Origin: Anaerolineae bacterium
Lineage (GTDB): Bacteria; Chloroflexota; Anaerolineae; JAFGEY01
DNA: 6,360 nucleotides
Assembly (NCBI GenBank): GCA_016931365.1
Contig: JAFGEY010000309.1
Coordinates: 1 to 6,360, forward strand
Direction: 5' to 3'
Under the pieces are notes generated by a model that was not told the origin of the DNA, did not search any database, and saw only the letters and a list, made by a program, of their open reading frames with translations. Position numbers and translations under genes: made by a program. Shown here piece by piece: positions 6,130 to 6,360 of this stretch. Each line of letters starts with the position of its first letter. Position 1 is the stretch's first letter.

Positions 6130-6360
6130 TTAATCACTCTGATCCGATTCGGCGGCACCGCCGTCGGTTGGTTCTGTCTCCGTTGCTGCCGGTTTGCGGC
6201 TGAGCTTGCGCGTGGCATAGCGCAGCTTTTTAGCCCCGCCCGATGACATTTGGCCCTGCTCTTCCAGGTTTTTCGCTTCCTCCAACGCGGCTTCAGCCAA
6301 CTGCTTTTCACCGACCTGCAACAGGCGCGTCGCTGCCGCGCGAAGCTGCTGGCTGGCCCC
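6130..6360 (-). CDS. C-terminal fragment of a gene continuing past the window, possibly a VWA-domain protein
   Basis: The frame is open from the right edge to a TAA at 6132-6130, giving the last 76 residues. It begins GASQQLRAAATRLLQVGEKQ and continues with a charged helical stretch (LAEAALEEAKNLEEQGQMS), then KKLRYATRKLS and an acidic tail ending ESDQSD. The pattern of 'LRAAATRLL...A..EA..LE..GQMS..G.KKLRY.TRKL' recalls the C-terminus of von Willebrand factor A domain proteins of Chloroflexota that neighbour FHA genes. This is from memory and moderate at best. A TTG at 6321 should not be taken as the start, because the frame continues upstream without a stop. It is followed after 23 bases by the FHA gene, so the two probably form one operon. 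Confidence 0.65.
   Translation of the reverse strand, partial: GASQQLRAAATRLLQVGEKQLAEAALEEAKNLEEQGQMSSGGAKKLRYATRKLSRKPAATETEPTDGGAAESDQSD

Overview
All five genes lie on the minus strand and nothing on the plus strand looks real. The DNA is GC-rich, which produces many long antisense shadow frames. The best lineage guess is a Chloroflexota bacterium of the Anaerolineae type. This rests on the style of two proteins: a TPR-like 'WLWLSAVV-D-EK--CLE-VL-INP-N--A' unit, and a multi-zinc-ribbon protein with an FHA domain. It is recognition from memory, not a search result.

Right block (6360 to 4952, reading leftward): the C-terminal 76 residues of a gene that continues beyond the window, then a 384-residue protein 23 bases downstream. 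The latter has four CxxC-x10-CxxC zinc ribbons joined by acidic Val/Ile/Glu/Pro linkers and ends in an FHA (phosphothreonine-binding) domain. The pair looks co-transcribed. It ends in a strong intrinsic terminator (4870-4908), preceded by a second hairpin (4910-4941).

Left block (4855 to 7): an extended -10 promoter sits about 13 bases past the terminator's U-tract and probably drives a compact operon. The first gene encodes a 297-residue protein with an N-terminal Cys cluster, a TPR-like unit and a helical C-terminal half; its function is unknown. After a 39-base gap come three tightly overlapping genes of the DUF2877 / FdrA / DUF1116 set. In E. coli the corresponding ylbF, fdrA and ylbE (allH, allF, allG) encode the subunits of oxamate carbamoyltransferase, used in anaerobic allantoin breakdown. 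Here the order is H-F-G, with a 19-base overlap (H/F, TTG start) and a 4-base GTGA overlap (F/G).

The three enzyme subunits probably form one complex that transfers a carbamoyl group between a ureide-type compound and phosphate. The actual substrate is not visible here, and no carbamate kinase or ureide hydrolase gene lies in the window. The most notable points are an apparent shift of a small module from the end of FdrA to the start of the DUF1116 protein (relative to E. coli), the linkage of an uncharacterised Cys-cluster/TPR protein to this operon, and the FHA protein with its four equally spaced ribbons.

No stretch longer than 300 bases lacks a gene. The only sizeable intergenic region is 4814-4951, which holds the terminator, the second hairpin and the promoter. 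I see no RNA gene, CRISPR array or mobile element.
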